NCBI RefSeq assembly: GCF_000204195.1
Contig: NZ_AFBG01000025.1
Coordinates: forward strand, 1-64,000
Source: Acidovorax radicis N35
GTDB taxonomy: Bacteria > Pseudomonadota > Gammaproteobacteria > Burkholderiales > Burkholderiaceae_C
Length of the DNA: 64,000 nucleotides
Direction: 5' to 3'
This document shows, in pieces, positions 10,720 to 19,051 of the stretch (positions within the stretch are counted from its first letter, which is position 1; each line of letters begins with the position of its first letter). The position numbers and the translations under genes were made by a program. The notes beneath the pieces were generated by a model. The model saw only the letters and a program-made list of their open reading frames with translations. It did not search any database and was not told the origin of the DNA.

Positions 10720-11865
10720 TCACAGTGCGGCGTAGACCAGCGCTGGATACAGCTCGCAGAGGGTGCGCAGTTGGCCGGGCGCCTGGGTGAGCAGGATGGC
10801 GAAGAGGTCTTCGGCGGGGTCTACCAAAAAGAAGGTGCCGCCCATTCCGCTCCAGCTGTAGGTGCCTGCCGAACCGGGGCTGGTGGCCAGGCCGGTGGCC
10901 TTGCGCACGGCCACGCCCAGGCCAAAGCCGTAGCCTGCGGGCAGGATGTCGCCCGCGGTGGGGATGCTGCCCAGGTGGTCGGCGGTCATGAAATCCACGG
11001 TGGCGCGGCTGGCCAGGCGGACGGGGCGGCCGTCCGGGCCTTGCACGGAGCCCCGGCCCAGCATCAGCTGCAAAAAGCGCGCGTAGTCGCTGGCGGTGGA
11101 CACCAGCCCGCCGCCAGCGGATTCAAACGCGGGCGGTGCAGAGACGTCGATCAGCGCCACCTCGGCCCCGGTCTGCGGGTCCCGGGCAAACGGCTCGGCC
11201 AGGTCGGCCAGGCGGTGGGGCGGCACCACAAAGCCGGTGTCGTGCATGCCCAGGGGCTCCAGCACGCGGCGTTTCAGGAGGGTGCCCAGGCTGGCACCCT
11301 CGACCACCTCCAGCACCGCGCCCAGTACATCGGTGGCGCGGCTGTATTCCCAGCGGCTGCCGGGCTGGTGCACCAGTGGCAGGGGGCCCAGCGCGGCCAC
11401 CAGCTCGGCATTGTTGTGGCGCCGCGAGCCGACGCGTGCCGCCCGGTATTGGTCGGGCACCGTGCCCGCCTCCCACGCGTAGCTCAGCCCGGCGGTGTGG
11501 CGCAGCAGGTCGTGCACCGTGGCCTCGCGCGCTGCAGGCGTGGCGGTGCCGGTGGCTGCGTCGTACACCCGCTGGCCCGCAAACGCGGGCAGGTAGTGCG
11601 AGACGGGGTGCGACAGCAGCAGTCGGCCTTCTTCCATGAGCATCAGCGCCGCCAGCGAGGCAATCGGTTTGGTCATGGAGTAGATGCGGAACACGGTGTC
11701 GGGCGCCATGGCGGGTGCGCCCGCCCCGGGCCGCTGAGCCCCAATGGCTTCGTGCAGCACCGTGCGCCCCTGGTGGTGCACCAGAGCCACTGCGCCGGGC
11801 AGCAGGCCCTCGTCGACGTGGGTCTGGAGTGCGGCGCGCAGGCTGGCAAGGGCGTGGGGGTGCAT
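10720..11865 (-). CDS. Serine hydrolase of the beta-lactamase/family VIII esterase type
   Basis: 381 residues from the ATG at 11865 (the frame extends 30 codons further upstream without conservation). Catalytic SxxK is SMTK (Ser63, Lys66), the YxN-like tyrosine sits in YSRA near residue 173, and the third box is WSGMGG near 350. This pattern is typical of class C beta-lactamase-related esterases rather than resistance enzymes; no signal peptide is seen, so a cytoplasmic ester hydrolase is likely. Substrate unknown. Head-to-head with the YihY gene. Confidence 0.87.
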   Translation of the reverse strand: MHPHALASLRAALQTHVDEGLLPGAVALVHHQGRTVLHEAIGAQRPGAGAPAMAPDTVFRIYSMTKPIASLAALMLMEEGRLLLSHPVSHYLPAFAGQRVYDAATGTATPAAREATVHDLLRHTAGLSYAWEAGTVPDQYRAARVGSRRHNNAELVAALGPLPLVHQPGSRWEYSRATDVLGAVLEVVEGASLGTLLKRRVLEPLGMHDTGFVVPPHRLADLAEPFARDPQTGAEVALIDVSAPPAFESAGGGLVSTASDYARFLQLMLGRGSVQGPDGRPVRLASRATVDFMTADHLGSIPTAGDILPAGYGFGLGVAVRKATGLATSPGSAGTYSWSGMGGTFFLVDPAEDLFAILLTQAPGQLRTLCELYPALVYAAL

Positions 11866-12051
11866 GGGGCGGTGTCTCTTGGCAGGTGGGATTTGTCTCC
11901 AGAATACCCGCGCCTGTGCCGGGCAGAGGGTCGCCTGGGCAACAGGCATGGGCACTTTGGCAGGGCCGGGGCGGATGTGGGATGGAGCCTACTGCAGTTG
12001 CAGCGAAACGCGGATGGACGCGCGCAGGCTGTCGCCCTAGGCTTGCCGCAT

Positions 12052-12978
12052 ATGGCCGCACCCTCCCTGAAGCGCCGCGCACTGCGCCTTGTCAAATCCG
12101 TGTGGACCCTGTTCCAGCCTTTCTGGCGTGCCACCACGCTCTGGCTGGATGCCGATGGGCTGCGCATGAGCGCCGCCATGTCGTTCTACGGCATGCTCAG
12201 TCTGGCGCCCCTGTTGCTGTTGCTGGTGGGGGTGCTGGGCTGGTGGATGGACCGCAGCTATTTGGAAAGCAACCTCGTCGCGCAGGTGCAGGCTGTGATG
12301 GGCCAGCAGGTGGCCGACGTGGTGCGGCAGGCGATGGCCAGTGCCCAAGCCCCGGCCGAGGGGCGGCTGGCGTCGCTGGTGGGGTTTGTGGTGCTGGTCT
12401 CGGGCGCCACGGGGGTGTTTGTCGAATTGCAGTCGGCACTGGAGCACCTGTGGCGTGGCGAGGGCCCGTTGCCGCAGCGGGCCGCCTGGTGGCGCATGGC
12501 ATCGCTGCGCTTGCGCGGGCTGGCCTATGTGCTGGCGCTGGGGTTTCTGTTGCTGGTGTCGCTGGCTCTGTCCACGCTGATCCACCTGCTGGCGGGCTGG
12601 GCAGGCTCGCGCCTGGCGTTGGCGCCGTTGGCACCTGCCATGCAGCTGGTCAATGAAGTGGTGGCCTTTGGATTTGCCGTGGCGCTGTTTGTGGGCCTGA
12701 TGCGCATTGGCGCCGGGGCCAAGCCGCCGCCACGCTGCATCATGGCTGGGGCCGTGGTGGGCGCCACGTTGTTCACGGTGGGCAAGCAGCTGCTGGCCTG
12801 GTACCTGGCCACGGCGGCGGTGGTGTCGGCCTATGGCGCAGCGGGGTCCCTGGTGGTGCTGCTGATGTGGATCTACTTCTCGTCGGCGGTGCTGCTGTTT
12901 TCTGCCAGCTGCGCCCGGGCCTTTCAGGAACTGGGTGCATTGCCCGCAGTGCGGGGGCGTCTGCATGTGCCGCAATAG
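12052..12978 (+). CDS. YihY/virulence factor BrkB family inner-membrane protein
   Basis: 308 residues with about six membrane segments (for example LSLAPLLLLLVGVLG near 50 and VLALGFLLLVSLALS near 160) and the family signature MSAAMSFYGMLSLAPLL. Once called RNase BN, now treated as a membrane protein of unknown function. The ATG at 12052 is chosen because conservation starts there; the open frame continues far upstream through the antisense of the esterase gene. Confidence 0.88.
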   Translation: MAAPSLKRRALRLVKSVWTLFQPFWRATTLWLDADGLRMSAAMSFYGMLSLAPLLLLLVGVLGWWMDRSYLESNLVAQVQAVMGQQVADVVRQAMASAQAPAEGRLASLVGFVVLVSGATGVFVELQSALEHLWRGEGPLPQRAAWWRMASLRLRGLAYVLALGFLLLVSLALSTLIHLLAGWAGSRLALAPLAPAMQLVNEVVAFGFAVALFVGLMRIGAGAKPPPRCIMAGAVVGATLFTVGKQLLAWYLATAAVVSAYGAAGSLVVLLMWIYFSSAVLLFSASCARAFQELGALPAVRGRLHVPQ

Positions 12979-13114
12979 GTTGAGTCTTCAACCGGCTCGG
13001 AGGTCGTAAACACGTTCTTACGTCCTTTACAGCCGCTATGCCCGAATTTCCGGGCTTGCTGGTTACGCTGGCGACCATTCATCCAGAGCTTTCTGGACCT
13101 TCCGGAGAAAAATC

Positions 13115-13921
13115 ATGAGCCTTATCGTTTCGCCCCCCACTAATACTTCCGCCGTTCCTGTGGCGCAGGCTGGCGCCTTTGGCGGCGCGGCCGGTCCCTC
13201 CCTCAAATGGCTGTGGGCCGCCATCGGCGTGCTGGGCGTGAGCGTGGTGGCGCTGGGCACGACCCTGGTGGTGCAGAACGCGGGCAAGTCCACCGCCGAC
13301 GCGCAACCCCTGGCCGTGGCGGCGCAGCCTGCGTCCGGAATGACTGGAGTCGAGAATTTTCAACAAAAACCGGCTCCAGCGCTTTCTGGTAATAGAAATA
13401 TTGCTATGAATAGTGCAGCAAATCAGCCGCCTGCAGCTTCGCAAGGCTATGCCGGGCAGGCCCCGCAGCAGTACCAGCAACAGCAGCCACCCCTGCGCAC
13501 CGCTGCACAGGCTCCCGTGTGTGCCACCTGTGGCCGCGTGGAGTCGGTGCAGGCGGTGCAACAGGCGGCCCCGGCCACGGGCGTGGGGGCGGTAGCGGGC
13601 GGTGTGCTGGGGGCCGTGGTGGGCAACCAGGTGGGCAAGGGCTCGGGCCGCACGGCGGCCACCGTACTGGGCGCCGTGGGCGGCGGCTATGTGGGCCACA
13701 AGGTGGAAGAACGCACGCGCACGCAGACGGTCTACCAGATCGCCGTGCGCATGGAAGATGGTTCGGTGCGGCGCTTTACCCGCGCCCAGCCCCCGGCCGT
13801 GGGCGCACCCGTGGTGCTGCAGGGCAAGGGTTTCCGCGTGGACGATGGTGCGGCTCTGCGCGCCGAGGAGTCTTATCCACGTGCACAGCCCGGCGCGGTG
13901 CGTGTGGCGGACACGTATTGA
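13115..13921 (+). CDS. Glycine-zipper 2TM domain protein
   Basis: 268 residues: a short N-terminal tail, one membrane anchor at about 28-50 (WLWAAIGVLGVSVVALG), a Gln/Ala/Pro-rich linker, then a glycine-zipper pair (GAVAGGVLGAVVGNQVGKG and AATVLGAVGGGYVGHKVEE, about 155-195) and a small C-terminal domain. SlyB/YcfJ-type relatives act in envelope integrity. A dispersed hairpin repeat at 13370-13420 has been absorbed into the linker coding sequence. Good terminator follows. Confidence 0.82.
   Translation: MSLIVSPPTNTSAVPVAQAGAFGGAAGPSLKWLWAAIGVLGVSVVALGTTLVVQNAGKSTADAQPLAVAAQPASGMTGVENFQQKPAPALSGNRNIAMNSAANQPPAASQGYAGQAPQQYQQQQPPLRTAAQAPVCATCGRVESVQAVQQAAPATGVGAVAGGVLGAVVGNQVGKGSGRTAATVLGAVGGGYVGHKVEERTRTQTVYQIAVRMEDGSVRRFTRAQPPAVGAPVVLQGKGFRVDDGAALRAEESYPRAQPGAVRVADTY
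13370..13420. repeat. Dispersed hairpin repeat, partial copy I, inside a coding region
   Basis: Reverse orientation: CTATTCATAGCAATATTTC then AAAGCGCTGGAGCC when read on the minus strand. It keeps the reading frame of the glycine-zipper protein and encodes part of its linker. Confidence 0.45.
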
Positions 13922-13941
13922 TCCCCCTTGCTTCTCCCTGC

Positions 13942-13968
13942 AAAAAGCCCGCTGTTAGCGGGCTTTTT
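13942..13968. terminator. Bidirectional intrinsic terminator
   Basis: AGCCCGCT (13946-13953), loop GTT, AGCGGGCT (13957-13964), flanked by A-run and T-run. It serves the glycine-zipper gene and, on the other strand, the convergent enamidase gene. Confidence 0.9.
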
Positions 13969-13985
13969 TATGGGCGGAGGGCAGG

Positions 13986-15173
13986 TCACAGCACCACTGG
14001 GATCTCGGTGGCCGGCGGTGTGTTGCGGCTGCGGCCGCAGCGCACCAGGCCGTCGATCATCACCATGCCGATGCCCGGGATGTCGCCCAGCTGAACGCTC
14101 TCCAGCAGCGTGGCGCCCGCTGTGTGCTGCGCGCGGTCCATGAACACGAAGTCGGCCGCGCGGCCCGGCTCGATCAGCCCGCAGTTCAGGTTGCGGATTC
14201 GCGCCGTATTGCCCGTGGCAAAACAGAACACCAGCTCGGCAGGGATGTCGGCAAAGCTCGATATCAAGGCGATCATGCGCAGCATGCCCAGCGGCTGCAC
14301 GCCCGAGCCAGCCGGGCCGTCGGTGCCCAGGATCACGCGGTGCGGGCACTTGAGCTCGATGGCGGCGCGCGCGGCCTGGATGGCGATCTTCTCGTTGCCG
14401 TTGTGCACCAGTTCGATGGCGCGGGACGACTTCTCGCACAGCTCGCACACGTGCTTCCAGGGCAGCGAGGTGTGGCCGCCGTTGATGTGGCCGATCACGT
14501 CGGCATCGGCCTCCAGCACCACGTCCTTGTCGATCAGGCCCGAGCCCGGAATGGACGGCCCGCCCGTGTGGATGGTGCTCTGGATGCCGTGCTTGCGCGC
14601 CCAGGCCACCATCTGCTGGGCCTCGTAGCCCGCCTTGACGGAGCCCAGGCCCACTTCGCCCAGCAGCGTCACGCCGGCGTCGGCCAGGTCCTTGAAGTCC
14701 TGCTCGGTCATGCCTTTTTCGATGACCGGGGCGCCTGCGATCACCTTCACGCCACCGGGGCGAAAGTTGTCGAACGAGCGCTGCGCGGTGATGGCCAGCG
14801 CCTTCAGGCCCACGATGTCCTTGGGGCGGCCCGGCAGGTGCACTTCACCGGCCGAGACCATGGTGGTCACGCCGCCGTTCATGGTGGAGTCGATCCAGCC
14901 GATCTGGTTTTGCCGGGGCGTCCAGTCGCCAAAGACCGGGTGCACGTGGCTGTCGATCAAACCCGGCGCCACGCAGGTCTGGCGCGCGTCGATCACGGTC
15001 TGCGCGTGTTCGGTGTCGCAGTCCTTGTAACGGCCTACTGCGGCGATGAGGCCGTCGTTCACGACGATGGTGTCGGCATCCAGGATGGGGCGGTCCAGGT
15101 CGCCCGACAACAAAAGACCGATGTTTTGGATGACGACCTTGCCCGACTTGCCGCCGGTTGCTGCTTCTGCCAT
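13986..15173 (-). CDS. ena: Enamidase-like metal-dependent amidohydrolase
   Basis: 395 residues of the amidohydrolase superfamily. The metal-binding HxH is His76/His78 in GLIDSHVHPVFGDW, with later ligands in STIHTGG and IGHINGGHTS, and a catalytic Asp in LGTDGPAGSG. Length and motifs fit enamidase of nicotinate-fermenting Eubacterium barkeri, which hydrolyses 1,4,5,6-tetrahydro-6-oxonicotinate to 2-formylglutarate and ammonia. The presence of 6-hydroxynicotinate reductase and nicotinate-dehydrogenase-like genes nearby makes that reaction likely. It ends the leftward set ferredoxin, reductase, TetR, enamidase. Another cyclic amide substrate cannot be excluded. Confidence 0.75.
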   Translation of the reverse strand: MAEAATGGKSGKVVIQNIGLLLSGDLDRPILDADTIVVNDGLIAAVGRYKDCDTEHAQTVIDARQTCVAPGLIDSHVHPVFGDWTPRQNQIGWIDSTMNGGVTTMVSAGEVHLPGRPKDIVGLKALAITAQRSFDNFRPGGVKVIAGAPVIEKGMTEQDFKDLADAGVTLLGEVGLGSVKAGYEAQQMVAWARKHGIQSTIHTGGPSIPGSGLIDKDVVLEADADVIGHINGGHTSLPWKHVCELCEKSSRAIELVHNGNEKIAIQAARAAIELKCPHRVILGTDGPAGSGVQPLGMLRMIALISSFADIPAELVFCFATGNTARIRNLNCGLIEPGRAADFVFMDRAQHTAGATLLESVQLGDIPGIGMVMIDGLVRCGRSRNTPPATEIPVVL

Positions 15174-15298
15174 GGATTCTCCTCGTGGGGTGGGGGCTCG
15201 GGCTCGTTGCGGCCCTCGCTCAGAAAAATCGTTGTGTCTGGTGCGTCCTGCGTGTCCTGAGCCGAATGCCGAGGTGGGTACTGGCGACCTTCAGCCCG

Positions 15299-16006
15299 TC
15301 ATTTGCCCTTGGGCAGGCTGGGGCCTGGCGCAACGGTGCGCAGCACGCTGTCGATGACGAAGGACTCCCAGTGCGCCAGCGCGTCGGGCGTCTCCAGGTC
15401 TTCGCCCAGAAAGGCCGACAGCGTGTGGCGGTTGGACATGTAGAAGTAGCCCGTGGCGGCGATCAGCAGATACACGTCGCGCGCCGACACGTCCTTGCGG
15501 AACAGGCCCTGCGCCTGGCCGCTTTCGAGCACGCGGCGGATCACCTCGATGGCGGGCGACGAGTATTCACGGGCCCGCATGGACTTGGAGATGTGCTTGC
15601 CCTTGTGCAGGTTCTCGGTGTTGAGCAGCGTGATGAATTCGGGGTTCTTGCGGTAGTAGCCCACCACGAAGCGGATCACCGCCTGCATTGCCTCGACCGG
15701 TTTGCCGGTATCCAGGTCGAGCTTGGACTCGGCATCGTTCATGCGCCGGTAGGTTTCCTCCAGCACCTCGATGAACAGGCCTTCCTTGCTGCCGAAGTAG
15801 TAATAGATCATCCGGTCGAAGGACTTGGCTGCCTTGGAGATCTTCTCCACGCTGCCGCCTTCGTAGCCGTAGCGTGCGAACACCTTGGTCGCCGCCTTCA
15901 GGATGTTGTCGCGCGTGGTCTGTGCGGCCTGCTCGCGCACGCCCGTTTTGCGGGCAGAGGTGGAGCGGGTGGGCGCTGTCCGGGTCTTGGTGGGAGTGGC
16001 AGACAT
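15299..16006 (-). CDS. TetR/AcrR-family regulator of the nicotinate locus (inferred)
   Basis: 235 residues. N-terminal basic tail, TetR helix-turn-helix at about 30-80 (ILKAATKVFARYGYEGGSVEKISKAA, DRMIYYYFGSKEGLF), then an all-helical ligand domain. Start taken at 16006; the frame reaches 16039 but the usual N-terminus begins later. It sits within the leftward catabolic set, so it probably responds to a pathway intermediate and acts at the palindrome between the divergent promoters. That target is inference. Confidence 0.85.
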   Translation of the reverse strand: MSATPTKTRTAPTRSTSARKTGVREQAAQTTRDNILKAATKVFARYGYEGGSVEKISKAAKSFDRMIYYYFGSKEGLFIEVLEETYRRMNDAESKLDLDTGKPVEAMQAVIRFVVGYYRKNPEFITLLNTENLHKGKHISKSMRAREYSSPAIEVIRRVLESGQAQGLFRKDVSARDVYLLIAATGYFYMSNRHTLSAFLGEDLETPDALAHWESFVIDSVLRTVAPGPSLPKGK

Positions 16007-16058
16007 GGCGGGTCCTGGTGGATAAAGCTGGCCCCCCAAAGGGCGGGCCAGCCGGGGA

Positions 16059-16835
16059 TCACTGCTCTGCGAACGCGCGTTCGATCACGAAGTCGCCGGG
16101 CTTCGTGGTGTTGCCTTCCTTGAAGCCACGTTCTTCCATCATGTGTTTGAGGTCGCGCAGCATCTCGGGGCTGCCGCAGATCATCACGCGGTCTTCCTCC
16201 GGGTTGAGTGCGGGCAGGCCGAGGTCGCGCGCCATCTGGCCGTTTTCGATCACCGTGGTCACACGGCCCTGGTGCTTGAACGCTTCGCGCGTCACCGTGG
16301 GGTAGTACTTGAGCTGCTTGGAGACGATCTCGCCCAGGAACTCGTGCTGCGGCAGTTCCTGCGTGATGTAGTCGTGGTAAGCCAGTTCCTTCACTTCACG
16401 CACGCCGTGCACCAGGATGACTTCCTCGAACTTCTCGTAGGTCTCCGGGTCGCGGATCAGGCTCAGGAAAGGAGCCACCCCAGTGCCGGTGGACAGCATG
16501 TACAGGCGCTTGGCGGGCAGCAGGTAGTCGATCAGCAGGGTGCCGGTGGGCTTCTTGCCCACCACGATGGTGTCGCCCACCTTGATGTGCTGCAGGCGCG
16601 AGGTCAGTGGGCCGTCGGGCACCTTGATGGAGAGGAACTCCAGGTGCTCTTCGTAGTTGGGGCTCACGATGCTGTAGGCGCGCAGCAAGGGTTTGCCGTT
16701 CTCGCCGCGCAGGCCGATCATCGTGAAATGCCCGTTGGAAAAGCGCAGGGCGGTGTCGCGGGTGGTGGTGAAGGAGAAAAGGCGGTCCGTCCAGTGGTGG
16801 ACCGTCAGGACGCGTTCTTCAAGAAAGGCGCTCAT
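16059..16835 (-). CDS. fpr: Ferredoxin-NADP+ reductase
   Basis: 258 residues of the bacterial Fpr type: FAD-binding RAYSIVSPNYEEHLEF (about 50-65), NADP-binding LSTGTGVAPFLSLIRDP (about 110-126), VHGVREVKELAY and the terminal VERAF-like end (FVIERAFAEQ). It moves electrons between NADPH and ferredoxin or flavodoxin. Here it is 66 bases downstream of a ferredoxin gene and in a locus with a ferredoxin-dependent reductase, so NADPH to ferredoxin to 6-hydroxynicotinate reductase is the likely direction. Confidence 0.92.
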   Translation of the reverse strand: MSAFLEERVLTVHHWTDRLFSFTTTRDTALRFSNGHFTMIGLRGENGKPLLRAYSIVSPNYEEHLEFLSIKVPDGPLTSRLQHIKVGDTIVVGKKPTGTLLIDYLLPAKRLYMLSTGTGVAPFLSLIRDPETYEKFEEVILVHGVREVKELAYHDYITQELPQHEFLGEIVSKQLKYYPTVTREAFKHQGRVTTVIENGQMARDLGLPALNPEEDRVMICGSPEMLRDLKHMMEERGFKEGNTTKPGDFVIERAFAEQ

Positions 16836-16901
16836 GGTGATTTAGATGGATAAGTTGGAAGCAAATAAGAAAACTGGCTGAAGTACAGGCCCTGGAGCAC
16901 A

Positions 16902-17231
16902 CTAAAGCGCGATGTCCAGGCCGGAAAGCTTGTGGCTCACAACCCTCCATTGTTCCGCATCTGGGAGGGGAGGCTTTCTTTTGGTGATTGTGGGCAGGCC
17001 AGGCGCAAGCTTTTTGTTGAATTCAAGGAAAGATTCAAACTCGGCGGGAAGGTCCGTATCGGCGTAAATGGCGTTGGCCGGGCATTCCGGAATACACACG
17101 GCGCAGTCGATGCATTCATCGGGGTCGATGACCAGAAACTCCCGCCCCTCCTTGAAGCAGTCCACCGGGCAGACATCGACGCAGTCGGTGTACTTGCACC
17201 GAATACAGGCGTCAGTGACAACGTGCGTCAT
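16902..17231 (-). CDS. fdxA: FdxA-type 7Fe/8Fe ferredoxin
   Basis: 109 residues. First cluster ligands Cys9, Cys17, Cys21 (with Cys12 and Cys25 nearby) and second cluster Cys40, Cys43, Cys46, Cys50 in ECIDCAVCIPECPA, the pattern of bacterial FdxA with one 3Fe-4S and one 4Fe-4S centre. The ATG at 17231 gives the usual FdxA length. First gene of the leftward set; likely electron donor for the reductase encoded divergently. An additional general ferredoxin role is possible. Confidence 0.92.
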   Translation of the reverse strand: MTHVVTDACIRCKYTDCVDVCPVDCFKEGREFLVIDPDECIDCAVCIPECPANAIYADTDLPAEFESFLEFNKKLAPGLPTITKRKPPLPDAEQWRVVSHKLSGLDIAL

Positions 17232-17297
17232 TTTGGGGCTCCTTGTGCACCATTTTTGGGGGCGCAAAAACACCATTGCGGACCATGAACGATTGCG

Positions 17298-17318
17298 CTA
17301 CATTCGCGATAAATGTAG
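17298..17318. promoter_or_regulatory. Palindromic operator candidate between the divergent nicotinate gene sets
   Basis: CTACATT (17298-17304), 7-base spacer, AATGTAG (17312-17318), a perfect 7-bp inverted repeat in an A+T-rich intergenic stretch of 175 bases between ferredoxin and 6-hydroxynicotinate reductase. Size and symmetry suit a TetR-family operator. No second copy was seen before the nearby genes. Confidence 0.5.
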
Positions 17319-17406
17319 TGAACACAACATTTAAGTTAAGTGAATGCTACACAAAATGCAATGAGCGTACAAGCACTTGCAACAATGCAATGAATGGGCC
17401 GCCACG

Positions 17407-19038
17407 ATGACTGAACACACCAAGACCGATGGTCTACCGGGCATGGATGCGCCAGAACTGCCGCAGGTGCTTGAGCGCGCCCGGCCTCGCAATGAGCGCA
17501 TGAATGCCGCCAAGGTCGAGTGCAATGCGTGTCCGGTGCTGTGCCAGATTTCCGACGGCCGTGCAGGTGCATGTGACCGTTATGCCAACCATGCCGGCGT
17601 GCTGGTGCGGCTGGACCCTGTGGTGCTGCTGCGCAAGACCCTGGAGGCAGGCGAGGCCACACTGGTGCCGTTTGCGGGCCGTGTGGGGGCGAGCGATGCG
17701 CAGGAGGGTGCCGAGGCGGAACCGACGGTCGCGCCGCAGCCTTGGTCTGGCGATCTGCTGCTGTCGGAAGAGGTGTTCGTCACAGGCGTGGGTTCGTCCA
17801 CCACCTATCCTGACTACAAACCGGCGCCGTTCATTGTCGGCTCCCAAACCGACGGCGTGGACATGGTGACCGTAGTCACCGAAGGCATCTTCAGCTACTG
17901 CAGCTTCAAGGTGAAGATCGACACCGACCGCTTCCTTGGCTCCGAGCAGGCCAATGTGCGCTGCAAAGGCGAAGTGGTGGGCCACGTGACCACGGCGGAG
18001 TATGGCTCGCAGATGCTGTCGCTGGGCGGCGTGCACCACCTCACGGGCGGCACCAAGAAGGAAGGCCGCATCGCAGCCGAGATGATGCAATTGCTCGGCA
18101 ACAAGCAGGCTGTGGAGTTCACCATCGACGGTGGCTCCCAACTGGTGATCCAGGCGGGGCGCGCACCCATCGTCAATGGTGTGGCAGAGCAGCGCATGCG
18201 CGTGGGCTGTGGCTCCGCCGCCATCGGCATCTTTGCGCGCCAGTTCTATGGCCACGCCGACGAGGTGGTGGTGGTCGACGACCACATCACGGGTGTGTTG
18301 ACCGAACACCAGGCCGGTCGTTGCCTGGACATGAAGTCCTCGGGTATCCAGATGCGCGGGCGCAAGTCCACGCCGGGCCGTTACTTTCAGGTGGCCAACC
18401 CCGGCACAGGCTGGGGCGGCACCGACATCGCCGACCCGCTGTCGATCATCGAGGGCTGGGACGAATCTATCGCCTGGCCCGGGTTGCGCCTTTTGATGAC
18501 GTCCACCACGGGTGAGCATGCCAGCTGGTATGTGCTCGACGACACTCTGGTGCCGGTGGAGGCGGAGATGCCCGCCGAAATCCGCCGCATCGTGGACCGC
18601 ATTGGCGAGAACTGCGAGCCCTCGCTGGCCTCCGTGTTGTTCCTCGGCGGCGCAGGCGGCAGCCTCCGCGCGGGGGTCACCGAAAACCCGGTGCTGCTCA
18701 CGCGCGCCATCAAGAATGCGCTGGTCAACGTGACCTGCGGCGGCGCACCGGCCTATGTGTGGCCAGGGGGCGGCATCACGGTGATGGCCGATGTGCTGCG
18801 CATGCCCGACAACAGCTTTGGCACTGTGCCCACGCCCGCCATCGTCGCGCCCATCGAGTTCAGCATGCGCCGGGTGGACTACGAAGCGCTGGGCGGGCAT
18901 ACCGATCAGATCCGAAGCTTGCGCGAGGTGTTGGAGCGTGGTGCCTGGCACAACGACGGAGCACCGCAGGCGCGCGTGTGGCAGACCTTGCCCGCCGCCA
19001 ATCCGTGGCCGTTGGGTCGTCCGCCCTTGCTAGGCTGA
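17407..19038 (+). CDS. hnr: 6-hydroxynicotinate reductase-like iron-sulfur protein
   Basis: 543 residues. A cysteine motif near the N-terminus (Cys39, Cys42, Cys46, Cys56 in CNACPVLCQI and GACDRY) suits one 4Fe-4S cluster. The rest is a conserved family with GVGSSTTYPDY, GCGSAAIGIFA and GGAPAYVWPGGGI blocks. I recognise it as the family named after Hnr of Eubacterium barkeri, which uses ferredoxin to reduce 6-hydroxynicotinate to tetrahydro-6-oxonicotinate. Neighbouring ferredoxin, ferredoxin reductase and enamidase support this. Start is the ATG at 17407; a TTG 30 bases upstream is in frame. First gene of the rightward set. Confidence 0.75.
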   Translation: MTEHTKTDGLPGMDAPELPQVLERARPRNERMNAAKVECNACPVLCQISDGRAGACDRYANHAGVLVRLDPVVLLRKTLEAGEATLVPFAGRVGASDAQEGAEAEPTVAPQPWSGDLLLSEEVFVTGVGSSTTYPDYKPAPFIVGSQTDGVDMVTVVTEGIFSYCSFKVKIDTDRFLGSEQANVRCKGEVVGHVTTAEYGSQMLSLGGVHHLTGGTKKEGRIAAEMMQLLGNKQAVEFTIDGGSQLVIQAGRAPIVNGVAEQRMRVGCGSAAIGIFARQFYGHADEVVVVDDHITGVLTEHQAGRCLDMKSSGIQMRGRKSTPGRYFQVANPGTGWGGTDIADPLSIIEGWDESIAWPGLRLLMTSTTGEHASWYVLDDTLVPVEAEMPAEIRRIVDRIGENCEPSLASVLFLGGAGGSLRAGVTENPVLLTRAIKNALVNVTCGGAPAYVWPGGGITVMADVLRMPDNSFGTVPTPAIVAPIEFSMRRVDYEALGGHTDQIRSLREVLERGAWHNDGAPQARVWQTLPAANPWPLGRPPLLG

Positions 19039-19051
19039 GTGGGTACACGCC

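Noticed and set aside
12999..13020. Short match TCGTAAACACG also at about 34479
   Set aside because: Fewer than 20 shared bases in two copies only, with no structure; too little to call a repeat family.
17407..19038. ApbE flavin-acceptor motif in the Hnr-like protein
   Set aside because: No segment fits the expected Asp-x-x-Ser/Thr-Gly/Ala-Ala-Thr/Ser pattern well enough, so covalent flavin by the neighbour stays only a hypothesis.
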